A DNA stretch of 64,000 bases from Anaerocolumna sp. MB42-C2 (GCF_030913705.1 NZ_CP133190.1:806001-870000), one strand, 5' to 3'. Numbered from the stretch's first letter, positions 52,973 to 62,691 are shown. A program made the numbers and translations. The notes: generated by a model not told the origin, from the letters alone.

Positions 52973-53341
52973 TCATAATATGATCTTTTTTAATGCTTTA
53001 TTTAAAGTTTCAATAAATTTCGTTTCCTTCACAGGCTTTAATATATATTCTTCTATCCCCATTGCCTCTGATTCAGCATAAAAATCGTAAGCTGAGATAA
53101 CAATAAAACTTACATTCGGAATATGCAGTCTTATCTCTTTCATTACGTCCAGTCCATTCATACCTGGCATATTAATATCCATAAAGACAATATCAGGATG
53201 AAACTTATATGCCTTTTCTATTGCATCTTTTCCGGAACGGGAAGTTCCTATGATATCAATAGAATCAAAATTTTTATTTATCATATATACTACGGATTCA
53301 ACCGCTATCGGTTCATCATCTACAACTAATACTTTATACAT
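52973..53341 (-). CDS. Receiver-only response regulator
   Basis: 122 aa comprising only a CheY-like receiver: acidic pair D8-D9, phospho-acceptor D55 (PDIVFMDINMPGMNG), S83 and K102 (LKPVK). YesN-type regulators partnered with LytS-like kinases usually carry a C-terminal AraC DNA-binding domain, which is absent. The start overlaps the kinase gene by 8 nt. The next gene begins 39 nt after its stop, leaving no room for a lost domain. Confidence 0.92.
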   Translation of the reverse strand: MYKVLVVDDEPIAVESVVYMINKNFDSIDIIGTSRSGKDAIEKAYKFHPDIVFMDINMPGMNGLDVMKEIRLHIPNVSFIVISAYDFYAESEAMGIEEYILKPVKETKFIETLNKALKKIIL

Positions 53342-54860
53342 TTTCTGTCGTCCTATATTCTGCTTCTTTTTTAAAGTTAAGCGGCAAGGATAATATTACG
53401 TTGGTTTTTCCATCCACACAGGTTATATTCATAACGTCATTTTCTTCATAAAATAACCTGAGACGGTTTAATACATTGTCTAGTCCGATACCTGTTGTAT
53501 GTCCCTTTTTGGATGGATCTTTCTGTGCTTTAAATTTACGGTTTAAAATCATTTCTATGGTTTCCTTTGGAAATTCATCTCCGGTATTGGAAATGGTGAT
53601 GTTTATCCGATTTCCATCTTTTGCTGTTTTAAGCTCAATAATGCCTCCATCTTCAAACTTGCTGACACCATGGATATATGCATTTTCTACTAAAGGCTGC
53701 AGCGTCATTCTAGGCATTATAAAGTTTTTTATACTGTCATCTTCTGGCTCTGATAGTCTAAAATCAATAATATCCCCAAATCGGGTTATTAATAAATTCA
53801 TATATGCTGCAACATTATTGATCTCTTCCTGTAAGGTCGCATTATAATCCAACCCCTTAAGATTATAACGGAAGATATCTGCAAAATTTTCCAGATACTC
53901 ACAGGTAATATCATCTCCCTGAAGCATGGCAACTTTTGCCCCGATATTAATCGAGTTAAAGATAAAATGCGGATTAACCTGGGACTGCAAAGCCAGTAAT
54001 TCCGCTTCATGAAGTGCATTTTTCATCTTCAGGTTGTCTAATTTTTCTTCAATTAACGTACGTTCTAATCTCTGCTTTTCTTTTAACTCGTTAACATATT
54101 CCTTAATACTTATCGTCATTCTATGAAAGGTCTGGTATAGAATACTGATTTCACTGCTTGTCTTTTCGTCGGTGATTTCCACATCAAAATTACCGTCAGA
54201 AACCTCTTTTGCATAAGAAACCAGTTTGGAAATTGGCTTGGTTATTTCGATACTGAATAATACTAAAATAACTGAGATTAATATTATAGTAATACCAAAA
54301 AGAAAATAGTTAATCATTGCTGTCTGATCGGCTTCTTTCTTAAGTTCTATATATTTCTGGGCACTGTCGCTTAAGTCTGTACTCATGATTTCCTGTATAT
54401 AATTACCGATATAATTATATTCTTTTACTGCTTCCTGATAACCAGAGGTATATTCGTTGATTTTTTTATTTCTTTTATCCACTACCGTCTCGTCCAATAT
54501 TTTCAGATAATGGTCTACCATACCGGTAAGATTTTTAATCTTAATTCCTCTGTCAGAAAAACCTTCATCGGATTTTAAAATACTATTATTGTATGTTATA
54601 GAATTGCTGTGGTCATAAAAAGACTGCAGACTGTCCGAACTTCTGGTTGACAGATAAACCTCCAGATTATTCTGAATCTGGTTTAATTCGTTATAAACCG
54701 TAGTCAATTCCTGGCTTTTATTTAACATATCCGTCATATTCTTCATCAAAACCCGTGAAGAGGTATAATTGTATAATCCGACCAAAGTTGTTATAACTGT
54801 AGCCAGTAAAAAGAAACCAATTAACTTTGTTCGATACGTTAGTCCCTGTTTTTCCTTCAT
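53334..54860 (-). CDS. LytS/YesM-type sensor histidine kinase
   Basis: 508 aa: membrane helix 1 (about 12-31), an extracytoplasmic helical sensor (about 32-181), helix 2 (182-204), HAMP (205-257), coiled coil, then the His_kinase domain with phospho-acceptor His298 (SQVNPHFIFNS) and a HATPase_c domain (GIGLDNVLNRL). Couples outside sugar binding to phosphorylation of the receiver encoded next. In this family the signal is often a binding protein docked on the sensor domain. Confidence 0.94.
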   Translation of the reverse strand: MKEKQGLTYRTKLIGFFLLATVITTLVGLYNYTSSRVLMKNMTDMLNKSQELTTVYNELNQIQNNLEVYLSTRSSDSLQSFYDHSNSITYNNSILKSDEGFSDRGIKIKNLTGMVDHYLKILDETVVDKRNKKINEYTSGYQEAVKEYNYIGNYIQEIMSTDLSDSAQKYIELKKEADQTAMINYFLFGITIILISVILVLFSIEITKPISKLVSYAKEVSDGNFDVEITDEKTSSEISILYQTFHRMTISIKEYVNELKEKQRLERTLIEEKLDNLKMKNALHEAELLALQSQVNPHFIFNSINIGAKVAMLQGDDITCEYLENFADIFRYNLKGLDYNATLQEEINNVAAYMNLLITRFGDIIDFRLSEPEDDSIKNFIMPRMTLQPLVENAYIHGVSKFEDGGIIELKTAKDGNRINITISNTGDEFPKETIEMILNRKFKAQKDPSKKGHTTGIGLDNVLNRLRLFYEENDVMNITCVDGKTNVILSLPLNFKKEAEYRTTENV

Positions 54861-54890
54861 CTTCTTAATTCCCCTTATATGACACCGCGG

Positions 54891-55877
54891 TTATTTTAAT
54901 ACATTGTTATATTGATTAACGTTTTTTGCATCTATGGAATAAACTTCCGTAGGTGTATAATCGCTGATTTGTTCCCCTTTAAGGCTTTGGGTCAATTGTT
55001 TCACCGTATAATATCCGATTTCATAAGAATTGGGACAAACCGTTCCATAAATAACACCTCGTTTTATATAATCCAGTGTCTGTGGCATAAATCCGTAACC
55101 TATTATTTTAACATCCCCAACCATATTGTTATCCACCAATACCTGGGCTACTGCCGGTGTACTTCTTTCATCTAAGCAAATAATTAAATCTACATTTTTA
55201 ACATCCGAAATAATGGAGGATGTTACTCTCTCCGCTTCAAACATATCCTTATTCAAAGTAAAAATATCTCTTATATTAATTGTACCATATTTTGAAAACG
55301 ACTCCATAATGCCCTGAATTAATAAATTACGATACAGAACATCCCCCTGTTCACCGGCTTCGTTCATAACAACCACTACATTACTTTTTCCGTTCGTAGC
55401 ATTCACTGCCATATTTCCGGCCATAGTACCTATGTTATAACTGCTGGATCCTACCATTGGTGTATTAGGGATGTTAAAACTGTCATTTTCATAGGTAAGG
55501 AGTCCAATTCCCTGTTTTTTTGCTTCCGCAAGAATATCCTGTGTCTGTTTGGTATCTGCAGGCTGAAATGCAATGCCATCCACTCCGGCATTGATTCCTT
55601 TTTCAACTGCTTCCTTAATTACACCGGCATCTTTTCTGGACACGGGAACAAATTCCACATAAACACCATATTCCCGTTCTGCTGCTTTGGCTCCCTCTTT
55701 AAAAAAACTCCAAAAGTACTCATCTGTATTCTGTACTATGATTTGCAGATGATATTCCGGCTTTTCCACGGATTCCTGATTTCCCTTATCCTCATTCGTA
55801 TTATATAAAAGCTGGCCAAACATTACCAAAATCAAAAGAAGCATTCCAAATAACATACCAAAAATCCATCTTATCAT
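54891..55877 (-). CDS. Membrane-anchored sugar-binding (RbsB-like) protein
   Basis: A 328-aa periplasmic-binding-protein fold tethered by an N-terminal hydrophobic helix (residues 4-25) without lipobox Cys, so likely a signal anchor. QIIVQNTDEYFWSFFKEGAKAAEREYG and GIAFQPADTKQTQDIL are typical of the ribose/galactose cluster; the hinge and ligand pocket (NEAGEQGDVLYRN, CLDERSTPAVAQVL) look intact. First gene of the sensory cassette, 30 nt before the kinase. Anchoring fits a sensor role. Confidence 0.88.
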   Translation of the reverse strand: MIRWIFGMLFGMLLLILVMFGQLLYNTNEDKGNQESVEKPEYHLQIIVQNTDEYFWSFFKEGAKAAEREYGVYVEFVPVSRKDAGVIKEAVEKGINAGVDGIAFQPADTKQTQDILAEAKKQGIGLLTYENDSFNIPNTPMVGSSSYNIGTMAGNMAVNATNGKSNVVVVMNEAGEQGDVLYRNLLIQGIMESFSKYGTINIRDIFTLNKDMFEAERVTSSIISDVKNVDLIICLDERSTPAVAQVLVDNNMVGDVKIIGYGFMPQTLDYIKRGVIYGTVCPNSYEIGYYTVKQLTQSLKGEQISDYTPTEVYSIDAKNVNQYNNVLK

Positions 55878-56006
55878 TACTTCTACCTATACCCTCCGTT
55901 CCCTTTCCTCACCTTGTCTATTTACAAATTTTATCTATTCATTTTTCATTGTATTGCATGAAATAAAAATAAGCAAATACTTTTTGGATTCCAAAAGGAA
56001 TTGAAT

Positions 56007-56459
56007 TTATATGTCAATTTTTTCATAAATGGGCTTAAAATCAGCACTGTCAGCACAAAGAAAACCATTCCATTCTTCCAACAGAATCTTCAAAACCGGT
56101 TTAAACAGATCAACAGTTCCCTTCTCTAGTGTAACTGCAAAAATTGTTTTAATATTACGATTTTTGATAAAATACACATCCGACGGTTCTTTAAAGGAAT
56201 ACCCTAACGGTTCAAAATCAACTGTTCTCTTATCAGCTAATTCAATCTGCAGAATATTCATTGCCTCCCATAATTCTATCTCTCTAAAACCTTGTATCCT
56301 AAGCCTGTCCGCAATCATCTTTGCATTAACCTCGAAAGGAGTCATATAATACCAGTCTGTAATAATAACCTTCTTATTTTTATCAGATTCTGTATTAGAC
56401 TTAAATGTATTTGTACTTTTATGGTTCTTTTTACTTAGGCTTTTAACTTGTTTGTTCAT
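56007..56459 (-). CDS. Unrecognised 150-residue protein
   Basis: A soluble protein with a basic, Ser/Asn/Lys-rich first 30 residues and a folded part (ITDWYYMTPFEVNAKMIADRLRIQGFREIELWEAMNILQIEL...FEPLGYSF... as separate blocks). No signal peptide, membrane helix or known motif. An AACTAA-ttTCG-TTAGTT dyad (56485-56501) lies just upstream and could be an operator. Monocistronic, divergent from the aldo/keto reductase. Confidence 0.7.
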   Translation of the reverse strand: MNKQVKSLSKKNHKSTNTFKSNTESDKNKKVIITDWYYMTPFEVNAKMIADRLRIQGFREIELWEAMNILQIELADKRTVDFEPLGYSFKEPSDVYFIKNRNIKTIFAVTLEKGTVDLFKPVLKILLEEWNGFLCADSADFKPIYEKIDI

Positions 56460-56673
56460 TTTCTTCCTCCATTTATGTTAAATTAACTAATTTCGTTAGT
56501 TCGATATACCTATTTTAGCATAAATATGAATACAATGGCAAGGCAGTACATTAGATATATGGAAATTTCAGTTGTACTAAACTTAATAAATATGTTATAC
56601 TACACCAATAATATCTTACTTAGATATTGATGCAATAAAAGTAAGTACCATCTACAAACTTCGGAGGTCTAAT

Positions 56674-57765
56674 ATGTATTATAAACAATATGGCAATACA
56701 GAATACCAGGTTTCAGCAATTGGTATGGGGTGTATGCGTTATGATGAAACGGACGTAAAAGCTGGGGATTTTAATAAATGCGCAGAAGTCGCTTTATATG
56801 CCGCTGAAAAAGGTATCAATTATTTCGATACTGCACCCTTTTATTGTGATGATAAAAGTGAAATAATAACCGGTATGGCGCTGTCCCAGCTGCCCAGAGA
56901 CAGTTATTATGTTTCATCCAAAACAAATATGGGAACGGTTGGAGGACAAGGTACTGCGGATGACTATCGCAGAAGACTGGAAACTACTTTATCAAGGCTT
57001 AAAGTAGATTACCTGGACTTTTACCATTTATGGTGTATTTTAAATCTGGATTCCTTTAAAAAGCAGTGTGATTCCTTATATAGCTTTTTTGAAAAAGCAA
57101 AAGCAGACGGTTTAATCCGTAATATCGTATTTTCTTCCCATATGCAGGGTAATGACCTGGAAGAAGCAGTAGCATCCGACCTTTTTAAGGGTATGTTAAT
57201 CGGATATAACGCACTTAACTACCGTTTCCGTCAGACAGGTATTGAAGCCGCTTATCAAAAGGGCATGGGCGTTGTTGTTATGAATCCTCTAGGGGGAGGA
57301 CTGATTCCCAATAATCCGAAGACTTTCAGTTATCTGGCAGAAGGCACTGACTTAACCGTTCCTCAGGCAGCTCTGAATTTTGTAGCTTCCCACAAGGAAA
57401 TAACTATTACTTTAGCCGGATGTACAACAAAGTCCCATATTGACGATGCCTGTAAGGCAGTGGAGAATCTGGTTGAGAGACCGGCAAGAGATATTTATGA
57501 GGAATATGAAAACAAAGGCGTTGCCCTTAATAATCTGTGTACCGGATGTGCTTATTGCAAGCATTGTCCAAAAGAGATTGATATTCCGAAATTCATGGAT
57601 GCATACAATGAAAAATTATTAGGTAATAATCTCCATGACCGTTTAAAATATCATTGGCAAATACCGGCTGAAATGGCTGCAGAATGTATTAAATGCGGTA
57701 AATGCGAAAACTTATGTACACAACATCTGCCTATTATGGAAAGGCTGTCTGAAATAGCAGGTTAA
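56674..57765 (+). CDS. Aldo/keto reductase with C-terminal 4Fe-4S domain
   Basis: 363 aa. The N-terminal TIM barrel has the AKR residues (NYFDTAPFYCDDKSE with Asp/Tyr, YVSSKTNMG with Lys, YHLWCI with His). The C-terminal ferredoxin-like part has CTGCAYCKHCPKEIDIP and CIKCGKCENLC, enough for one or two [4Fe-4S] clusters. Common in anaerobes; the substrate is unknown. CGGAGG lies 5 nt upstream of the ATG, and a strong terminator follows. Confidence 0.93.
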   Translation: MYYKQYGNTEYQVSAIGMGCMRYDETDVKAGDFNKCAEVALYAAEKGINYFDTAPFYCDDKSEIITGMALSQLPRDSYYVSSKTNMGTVGGQGTADDYRRRLETTLSRLKVDYLDFYHLWCILNLDSFKKQCDSLYSFFEKAKADGLIRNIVFSSHMQGNDLEEAVASDLFKGMLIGYNALNYRFRQTGIEAAYQKGMGVVVMNPLGGGLIPNNPKTFSYLAEGTDLTVPQAALNFVASHKEITITLAGCTTKSHIDDACKAVENLVERPARDIYEEYENKGVALNNLCTGCAYCKHCPKEIDIPKFMDAYNEKLLGNNLHDRLKYHWQIPAEMAAECIKCGKCENLCTQHLPIMERLSEIAG

Positions 57766-57792
57766 TTTAGAAAAGAATTTAATAATTGATAA

Positions 57793-57847
57793 AATAATAC
57801 CCCCAATATTAAATGAAAATGACCACAGAATATTGGGAGGTATTATT
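57793..57847 (+). terminator. Terminator of the aldo/keto reductase
   Basis: AATAATACCCCCAATATT (57793-57810) pairs with AATATTGGGAGGTATTATT (57829-57847), then CTTTAT. Confidence 0.85.
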
Positions 57848-57895
57848 CTTTATATTATGATTCAAGTGTTAAAGGCCAATTTTATATTACGGTAT

Positions 57896-58093
57896 CGTTA
57901 ATTTGCACAATTTATATTTTGATTGCGTGACGCAGAATATAGTTCATTCGTAACACGCTCTCGCTTGGATGAAGTACGTAGTGGTACATAAGTCTCTAAA
58001 ATGCAGGACCTAAGTACCAACGACTTCATACAGTTACTCATCGAACTATATTCCGCTCACGCTAAGGTTGAGTTATAGACATGCAAATCGACG
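57896..58093. repeat. 198-bp long imperfect inverted repeat (family 3, full copy)
   Basis: Almost the whole element folds on itself. The outer arms CGTTAATTTGCAC (57896) and its partner ending CGACG (58093) match, then GCGTGACGCAGAATATAG with CTATATTCCGCTCACGC, CATTCGTAAC with GTTACTCATCG, and GATGAAGTACGTAGTGGTAC with GTACCAACGACTTCAT. The loop lies near 57994. No open frame and no target-site duplication noticed. A diverged half copy is at 491-578. It could be a MITE-like element or a structured RNA; the flanks (57848-57895, 58094-58162) hold nothing recognised. Confidence 0.8.
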
Positions 58094-58162
58094 ATTGTGA
58101 ATTATTTGTATGGCTTTTGACGCACGAATCATATTATAGATTATGTAATTTATTCCGATTAG

Positions 58163-58804
58163 CTAGTTGCCCTTGGCCAATGCCTTAAGATATTCCCTTG
58201 CAATAATACTGTGGCCGATTGCACTTGGATGAACTCCATCCTCAGTTATTTGTTTACAGGTGTACTCCTCCACTTCCGCTTTTGCAAAGATTCCATCTAA
58301 CGGTAAGTAATAATCTGCATATTCTTTGGCAAGCTTTCTGGCTACCTGTATCTTAGGATTAAGGTCTTCCCTCCATTGTTCACGGTCAGGCAGGGAATAT
58401 AAAACAAATGGCTCCATGATCATAATCCTGCACTCAGGCATATCTGACTTTATCTTGTTTAAAAGAAATCTGTAATTTCTCTCATACTCTTCTGCACTGG
58501 TGGGATCGTTACTGTCATATCTTCTCCAGGTATCATTAATTCCTATCAGAATAGAAATAAAATCAGGGTTTATACTCTTAAAATCTTCGTTATAACGCTC
58601 CACCAAATCTTTTACCCTGTTACCGGAAATACCTTTATTAATAAAAGTAACTCCATTTTCCGGAAATAATAGGTTATACATTTTAGCAATAACACCGGGA
58701 TATCCTTCCGACAGTGATGTATTATCTTCTCTGTTTCTTCCACAATCGGTTATACTATCTCCTTGAAATAAAACTATTTGTCCTTTTTTAAATATCTCTT
58801 TCAT
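58163..58804 (-). CDS. SGNH/GDSL-family hydrolase (probable carbohydrate esterase)
   Basis: A 213-aa SGNH hydrolase: block I GDSITD (15-20, nucleophile Ser17), block II Gly in NKGISGNR, block III GINDTW and block V DGVHPS with the Asp/His pair. No signal peptide, so intracellular; the closest functional guess is deacetylation of imported acetylated sugars (inference). AGGAGATAGTC precedes the ATG. Divergent from the subtilase. Confidence 0.92.
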   Translation of the reverse strand: MKEIFKKGQIVLFQGDSITDCGRNREDNTSLSEGYPGVIAKMYNLLFPENGVTFINKGISGNRVKDLVERYNEDFKSINPDFISILIGINDTWRRYDSNDPTSAEEYERNYRFLLNKIKSDMPECRIMIMEPFVLYSLPDREQWREDLNPKIQVARKLAKEYADYYLPLDGIFAKAEVEEYTCKQITEDGVHPSAIGHSIIAREYLKALAKGN

Positions 58805-58997
58805 GACTATCTCCTACCTGCTTTTGTATTCTTTTATAACTGTAACCATCCGAATTATTTTGAAGAACCTCGAATTTCTTATTGCATTATAACAGATTTT
58901 ACCATAAAAAACAACGTTGTAGATTTATAAATAAAGATAAATTTTTATTTATAATCATATAATAAATAAACATAATTAATCTGAAAGTTGTTTGAGG

Positions 58998-60692
58998 ATG
59001 AATGAGGAAGAAAGAAGAAAAATAATAAGCGAAGATTATGGAGACGGCATTGTTGAATTTGCCATCAGTCCGGAAGAATTTGCAAGATTTGCAGGTGAGA
59101 CAATTAATTTTATTAGTGATAAATATGCAGCGATATATGTTCCTCTTTCCAGAATACCTGACAGATTAACAGGATCCGTTGCTTATTCCGTCATACCAAA
59201 ACTTTATGCACCGCTGGATATATTAAGCCTTGAGGAAATGGGAGTGGCAAAAGTGCAAAAGTCCCCGTTAGCGCTGAAAGGAAATGGTGTTTTGTTAGGG
59301 TTTATTGATACCGGAATAGATTATCTCAACCCATTATTTCAGTATACTGACCGTACTACCCGAATTGTTTCTATTTGGGATCAGACAATCAAAAATATGC
59401 AGGCTTCTGCTGATATCTTTTATTATGGAACAGAATATACCAGAGATCAGATTAATACTGCCATTCAGAGTGAATCACCTCTTAGTATTGTGCCAAGTAT
59501 TGACGAATACGGCCATGGAACAACACTTGCAGGACTTGCAGGAGGCGCCTCAAATGCGACACCGGACTTTTCCGGAGTTGTTCCTTATTCAGACTATGTA
59601 ATAGTTAAATTAAAACCTGCAAAACCAAATATAAAAGATTATTTTGGAATACCTGATAACGTAATCTGCTATCAGGAGAATGATATTATGTTTGGTTTGG
59701 CATATCTTGTTAATACGGCACGAAAATTAAACCGTCCCATTGCCATATGCATCGGATTAGGAACCAGCCAGGGCAGTCATGAAGGATTAGGGCCTCTAAA
59801 TGACCTGATCTCAACTTACTCAAATAAGGTGGGGATTGCTATAATCGTTGCAGTTGGTAATGAGGGTAATTCCAAACATCATTTTTTTGGTGAGATTGAC
59901 AGTGCAGTCGGAAGTACCCTGGTAGAATTAAAGGTGGGAAATAACGAAAATAACTTTTCCATGGAATTATGGGGTAATACCCCGGGGACTTATTCCATTG
60001 ACATAGTTTCTCCCTCCGGAGAATATATTCCCCGTATTCCTGCACGAATAGGAGAATTTAGAAATATTAGATTTATTTTCGAAAGCACTAATATTATAAT
60101 CGATTATGTGGTGGTAGAATCCCAAACAGGAGATGAACTTATTCTGATTCGTTTTAGAAAACCTGCTCCGGGCATATGGAAAATAAAAGTCTATGGCTCT
60201 AAAATTACTTCCGGATTTCATATTTGGCTCCCGGTCAGAGGTTTTATCTCTGATGGAACTTTTTTCATCTCACCGAACCAGTTTACAACAATAACAGATC
60301 CTGGAAATAATTTGTCTGCTATTACTTCGACAGCTTATAATCCTGCCAATCAAAGTCTTTTTATAGAAGCCAGCAGAGGTTATACTCGTTACAATCAAAT
60401 TAATCCTGATTTAGCCGCGCCTGGCGTGAATATCTATTCTCCTTTACCAGACAACCAATATGGTTTAGCCTCAGGGACCAGTCTTGCTGCAGCATATGTG
60501 ACCGGAGTTTCAGCTATGCTGCTTGAATGGGGAATTGTAAGAGGCAATGACCGCTCCATGGACACTTATCAGATTAAAAAATATTTAATTCGTGGTGTAA
60601 ATAGGAATCCTGCCCTTACCTATCCCAATCGGGAATGGGGTTATGGTACGGTTAATATTTACGGTACTTTTGAAAGTTTAAGCGGAGAATAA
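58998..60692 (+). CDS. Subtilisin-like S8 serine peptidase (Csp-like clostridial type)
   Basis: 564 aa from the ATG at 58998 (a TTG two codons upstream is possible; the ribosome site is weak either way). The catalytic triad is intact: Asp104 (GFIDTGID), His173 (DEYGHGTTLAG) and Ser495 (ASGTSLAAAY). A short N-terminal region without a signal peptide replaces the usual prodomain, and a jelly-roll insert separates His and Ser, the Csp arrangement. Csp proteases act on the cortex hydrolase SleC at germination in clostridia. Here no sleC or cspC partner is nearby, so the germination role is inference. Confidence 0.85.
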   Translation: MNEEERRKIISEDYGDGIVEFAISPEEFARFAGETINFISDKYAAIYVPLSRIPDRLTGSVAYSVIPKLYAPLDILSLEEMGVAKVQKSPLALKGNGVLLGFIDTGIDYLNPLFQYTDRTTRIVSIWDQTIKNMQASADIFYYGTEYTRDQINTAIQSESPLSIVPSIDEYGHGTTLAGLAGGASNATPDFSGVVPYSDYVIVKLKPAKPNIKDYFGIPDNVICYQENDIMFGLAYLVNTARKLNRPIAICIGLGTSQGSHEGLGPLNDLISTYSNKVGIAIIVAVGNEGNSKHHFFGEIDSAVGSTLVELKVGNNENNFSMELWGNTPGTYSIDIVSPSGEYIPRIPARIGEFRNIRFIFESTNIIIDYVVVESQTGDELILIRFRKPAPGIWKIKVYGSKITSGFHIWLPVRGFISDGTFFISPNQFTTITDPGNNLSAITSTAYNPANQSLFIEASRGYTRYNQINPDLAAPGVNIYSPLPDNQYGLASGTSLAAAYVTGVSAMLLEWGIVRGNDRSMDTYQIKKYLIRGVNRNPALTYPNREWGYGTVNIYGTFESLSGE

Positions 60693-60850
60693 AAGAGAAT
60701 GAAAAACGCTTTTACTCTGGAGGGTAGAAGGAAACTAATATCAAAGAACGGACACCTTTTATAATTTTTAATCTTTTTTGCTTCGGTATCACCCTTGTTA
60801 CAAAGGCATACCGCAAAAGGTATAAATATATAGCCCGGAATGCTGCCTTA

Positions 60851-61807
60851 TTACATCCTGAATTGTTTTGGGGTCATTTGATATTTTTTCTTAAAAACCC
60901 GGTGGAAATAACTTGTATTATCATAACCTACCACTGCAATAATATCCGATATGGACAATTTTGTATTGGTCAGTAATTCCACAGCTTTATTAAAACGTTT
61001 CATTTGGAGCAGCTCTTTATAAGTATGTCCGGTATTCCGTTTTATTAACTTACTTAAACTGTAAACCGACTGGTTTAAATCCTCTGCAAGTTTTGTTAGT
61101 CTTGCCTCCCTGTAATTTTCCTCAATATAGCGAAGTACTGACAGAGTCAAATAATTATCATAAGGATCATTACCCGGCTGTTCAATTTTATCCGTATAAT
61201 TAAGAAGCTGTAAAAATAACAGCCCCATGGTTGTCTGATTGATTTTATGATTATTCGGCTGCTTATTTAGCAAAGACCAAATCATGTTCTCTATCAGATT
61301 CTGTATGGGTAAGATATTGGCAACTTTAAAATGAAGATAACTGGACGTTCCGGTATCCTGCCGTAAAGAATCAACAATAAAGTCTTTCAGCATATTTTCT
61401 CCGTTAAGCATACTGAATGCTACATCAAAAAATTCCGGCAGCACTATAAAATTAATAGCTATATCTTTTTCTCCGGCAGGTAAGATTTCCTGAAAGGCAT
61501 TCTGGTTTAAAAATAATAAATCTCCCTCTTCAAGAATTACCTGATTGATATCGTTAATAATATGGGTAGTGCTACCCTTACACATGTATATAATTTCAAC
61601 AAAATTATGCTTATGCTTCGGAAAATGGGTAAACCGGGTGTGCGTTCTTACATCAATCAATTTTCCTTTTTCAAGCATTTTTTTACTGTCAATAATAAAA
61701 TCTTTTTTCGAAGTATACAGATTTTTAACCACGGAATTTCTGCCGGATAAAATCAATTCTTCTTCCTTTGTAATTTTCTCTAAAATGTGTAATAAATCAA
61801 TATTCAT
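60851..61807 (-). CDS. AraC-family regulator with N-terminal cupin domain
   Basis: 318 aa. The cupin-type sensor (about 55-140; TRFTHFPKHKHNFVEIIYMCKG) and C-terminal double helix-turn-helix (about 222-318; LNQSVYSLSKLIKRNTGHTYKELL, ISDIIAVVGYDNTSYFHRVFKKKYQMTPKQFR) are both complete. It lies after the microcompartment operon on the same strand but beyond a terminator, so a role in that operon is only suggested by position. The 60693-60850 gap holds an imperfect CGGTAT/ATACCG dyad. Confidence 0.91.
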   Translation of the reverse strand: MNIDLLHILEKITKEEELILSGRNSVVKNLYTSKKDFIIDSKKMLEKGKLIDVRTHTRFTHFPKHKHNFVEIIYMCKGSTTHIINDINQVILEEGDLLFLNQNAFQEILPAGEKDIAINFIVLPEFFDVAFSMLNGENMLKDFIVDSLRQDTGTSSYLHFKVANILPIQNLIENMIWSLLNKQPNNHKINQTTMGLLFLQLLNYTDKIEQPGNDPYDNYLTLSVLRYIEENYREARLTKLAEDLNQSVYSLSKLIKRNTGHTYKELLQMKRFNKAVELLTNTKLSISDIIAVVGYDNTSYFHRVFKKKYQMTPKQFRM

Positions 61808-61855
61808 GGAATCACCATCCCCATAAGTAAATCAATCCGTTTATAATTATACAAA

Positions 61856-61887
61856 AGGCTGAACATGTTGATATTACTGTTCAGCCT
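61856..61887 (-). terminator. Terminator at the end of the microcompartment operon
   Basis: Stem AGGCTGAACA / TGTTCAGCCT overlapping the last codons of the EutP-like gene; the minus strand then reads TTTTGTATAATT. Confidence 0.8.
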
Positions 61888-62317
61888 GTTCCAATTCATT
61901 TAAATAATTTAAAAGTTTATCAATTCCTTCCCCGGTACAGGCACTGACAAAAAATATCTTTTTACATCCGGTAAGTCTAAGCCACTCCCCTGCCCGTGTC
62001 GGTTTAGCATCCGGCTGATCAATCTGGGTCACTATACCAATTACTTCCCGGTTTACTAAACTGGTGATATTAGGGCTGTACAGAGAATACTGTTCCGTTG
62101 CACTTAAAAGAAGTCCCACTACATCCGCCTCATAAGCATACAGGGCCAGAGCACCGGCTAATACTTTATTTTCTGCATATTCTCCAGGCGTATCAATAAT
62201 TAAGTCATAATGATTCATGTATTGTGTTTTCTGGTATTTTATCTGTTCTCCCCTTAAAGCCTGGGTCAAGGTAGTTTTACCGCATTCACTTCTGCCCATA
62301 AAAATAATTTTTTTCAT
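61874..62317 (-). CDS. EutP/PduV-family microcompartment GTPase-like protein
   Basis: A 147-aa small P-loop protein: Walker [10 protein letters not shown] (8-16), switch [11 protein letters not shown]4-like TQIDQPDA and SACTGEG. EutP/PduV proteins accompany bacterial microcompartments, possibly in shell positioning or as kinases. The start overlaps the shell gene by 4 nt (ATGA). Last gene of the operon, with a terminator overlapping its 3' end. Confidence 0.92.
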   Translation of the reverse strand: MKKIIFMGRSECGKTTLTQALRGEQIKYQKTQYMNHYDLIIDTPGEYAENKVLAGALALYAYEADVVGLLLSATEQYSLYSPNITSLVNREVIGIVTQIDQPDAKPTRAGEWLRLTGCKKIFFVSACTGEGIDKLLNYLNELEQAEQ

Positions 62318-62691
62318 GTTCTCGTAATTTCACAAACGGTAAAATATAACTTTTCTCTTGCATAATCAACTACAGCATTCAGGGAAGTCTCTACTTCAGA
62401 GACAGTACCGGTAACAATTAAGGTTCCGCTAAAACGATCTACAAACCCTAATTCCACACCTGAAGTCTTCATAGCAATATCACTGGCAATAATTGCCGTT
62501 TCACTGGGTGTCATTGTTACTATGCCAATAGCAGCTTTTGAATAATCCACCTCCGGATTTAGTCCCAGTTTTTTATATAGAATCGTATCAGGGTTAGCAA
62601 TAACATGGGCAATGGTAATTTGCTTTCCCGGTACAATTTCCTGAATTATTCTCATTTTATTATCGTTTGTTAATATATCCTGAATATTCAA
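62314..62691 (-). CDS. EutS/PduU-like microcompartment shell protein
   Basis: A BMC-domain shell hexamer subunit of the circularly permuted EutS/PduU kind: [21 protein letters not shown] at the start and [22 protein letters not shown] further in. I start it at the TTG at 62691 because GGAGG lies 5 nt upstream (125 aa); the ATG used by shorter homologues ([11 protein letters not shown], 12 codons on) has no ribosome site. Translationally coupled to the EutP-like gene. Confidence 0.9.
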   Translation of the reverse strand: MNIQDILTNDNKMRIIQEIVPGKQITIAHVIANPDTILYKKLGLNPEVDYSKAAIGIVTMTPSETAIIASDIAMKTSGVELGFVDRFSGTLIVTGTVSEVETSLNAVVDYAREKLYFTVCEITRT

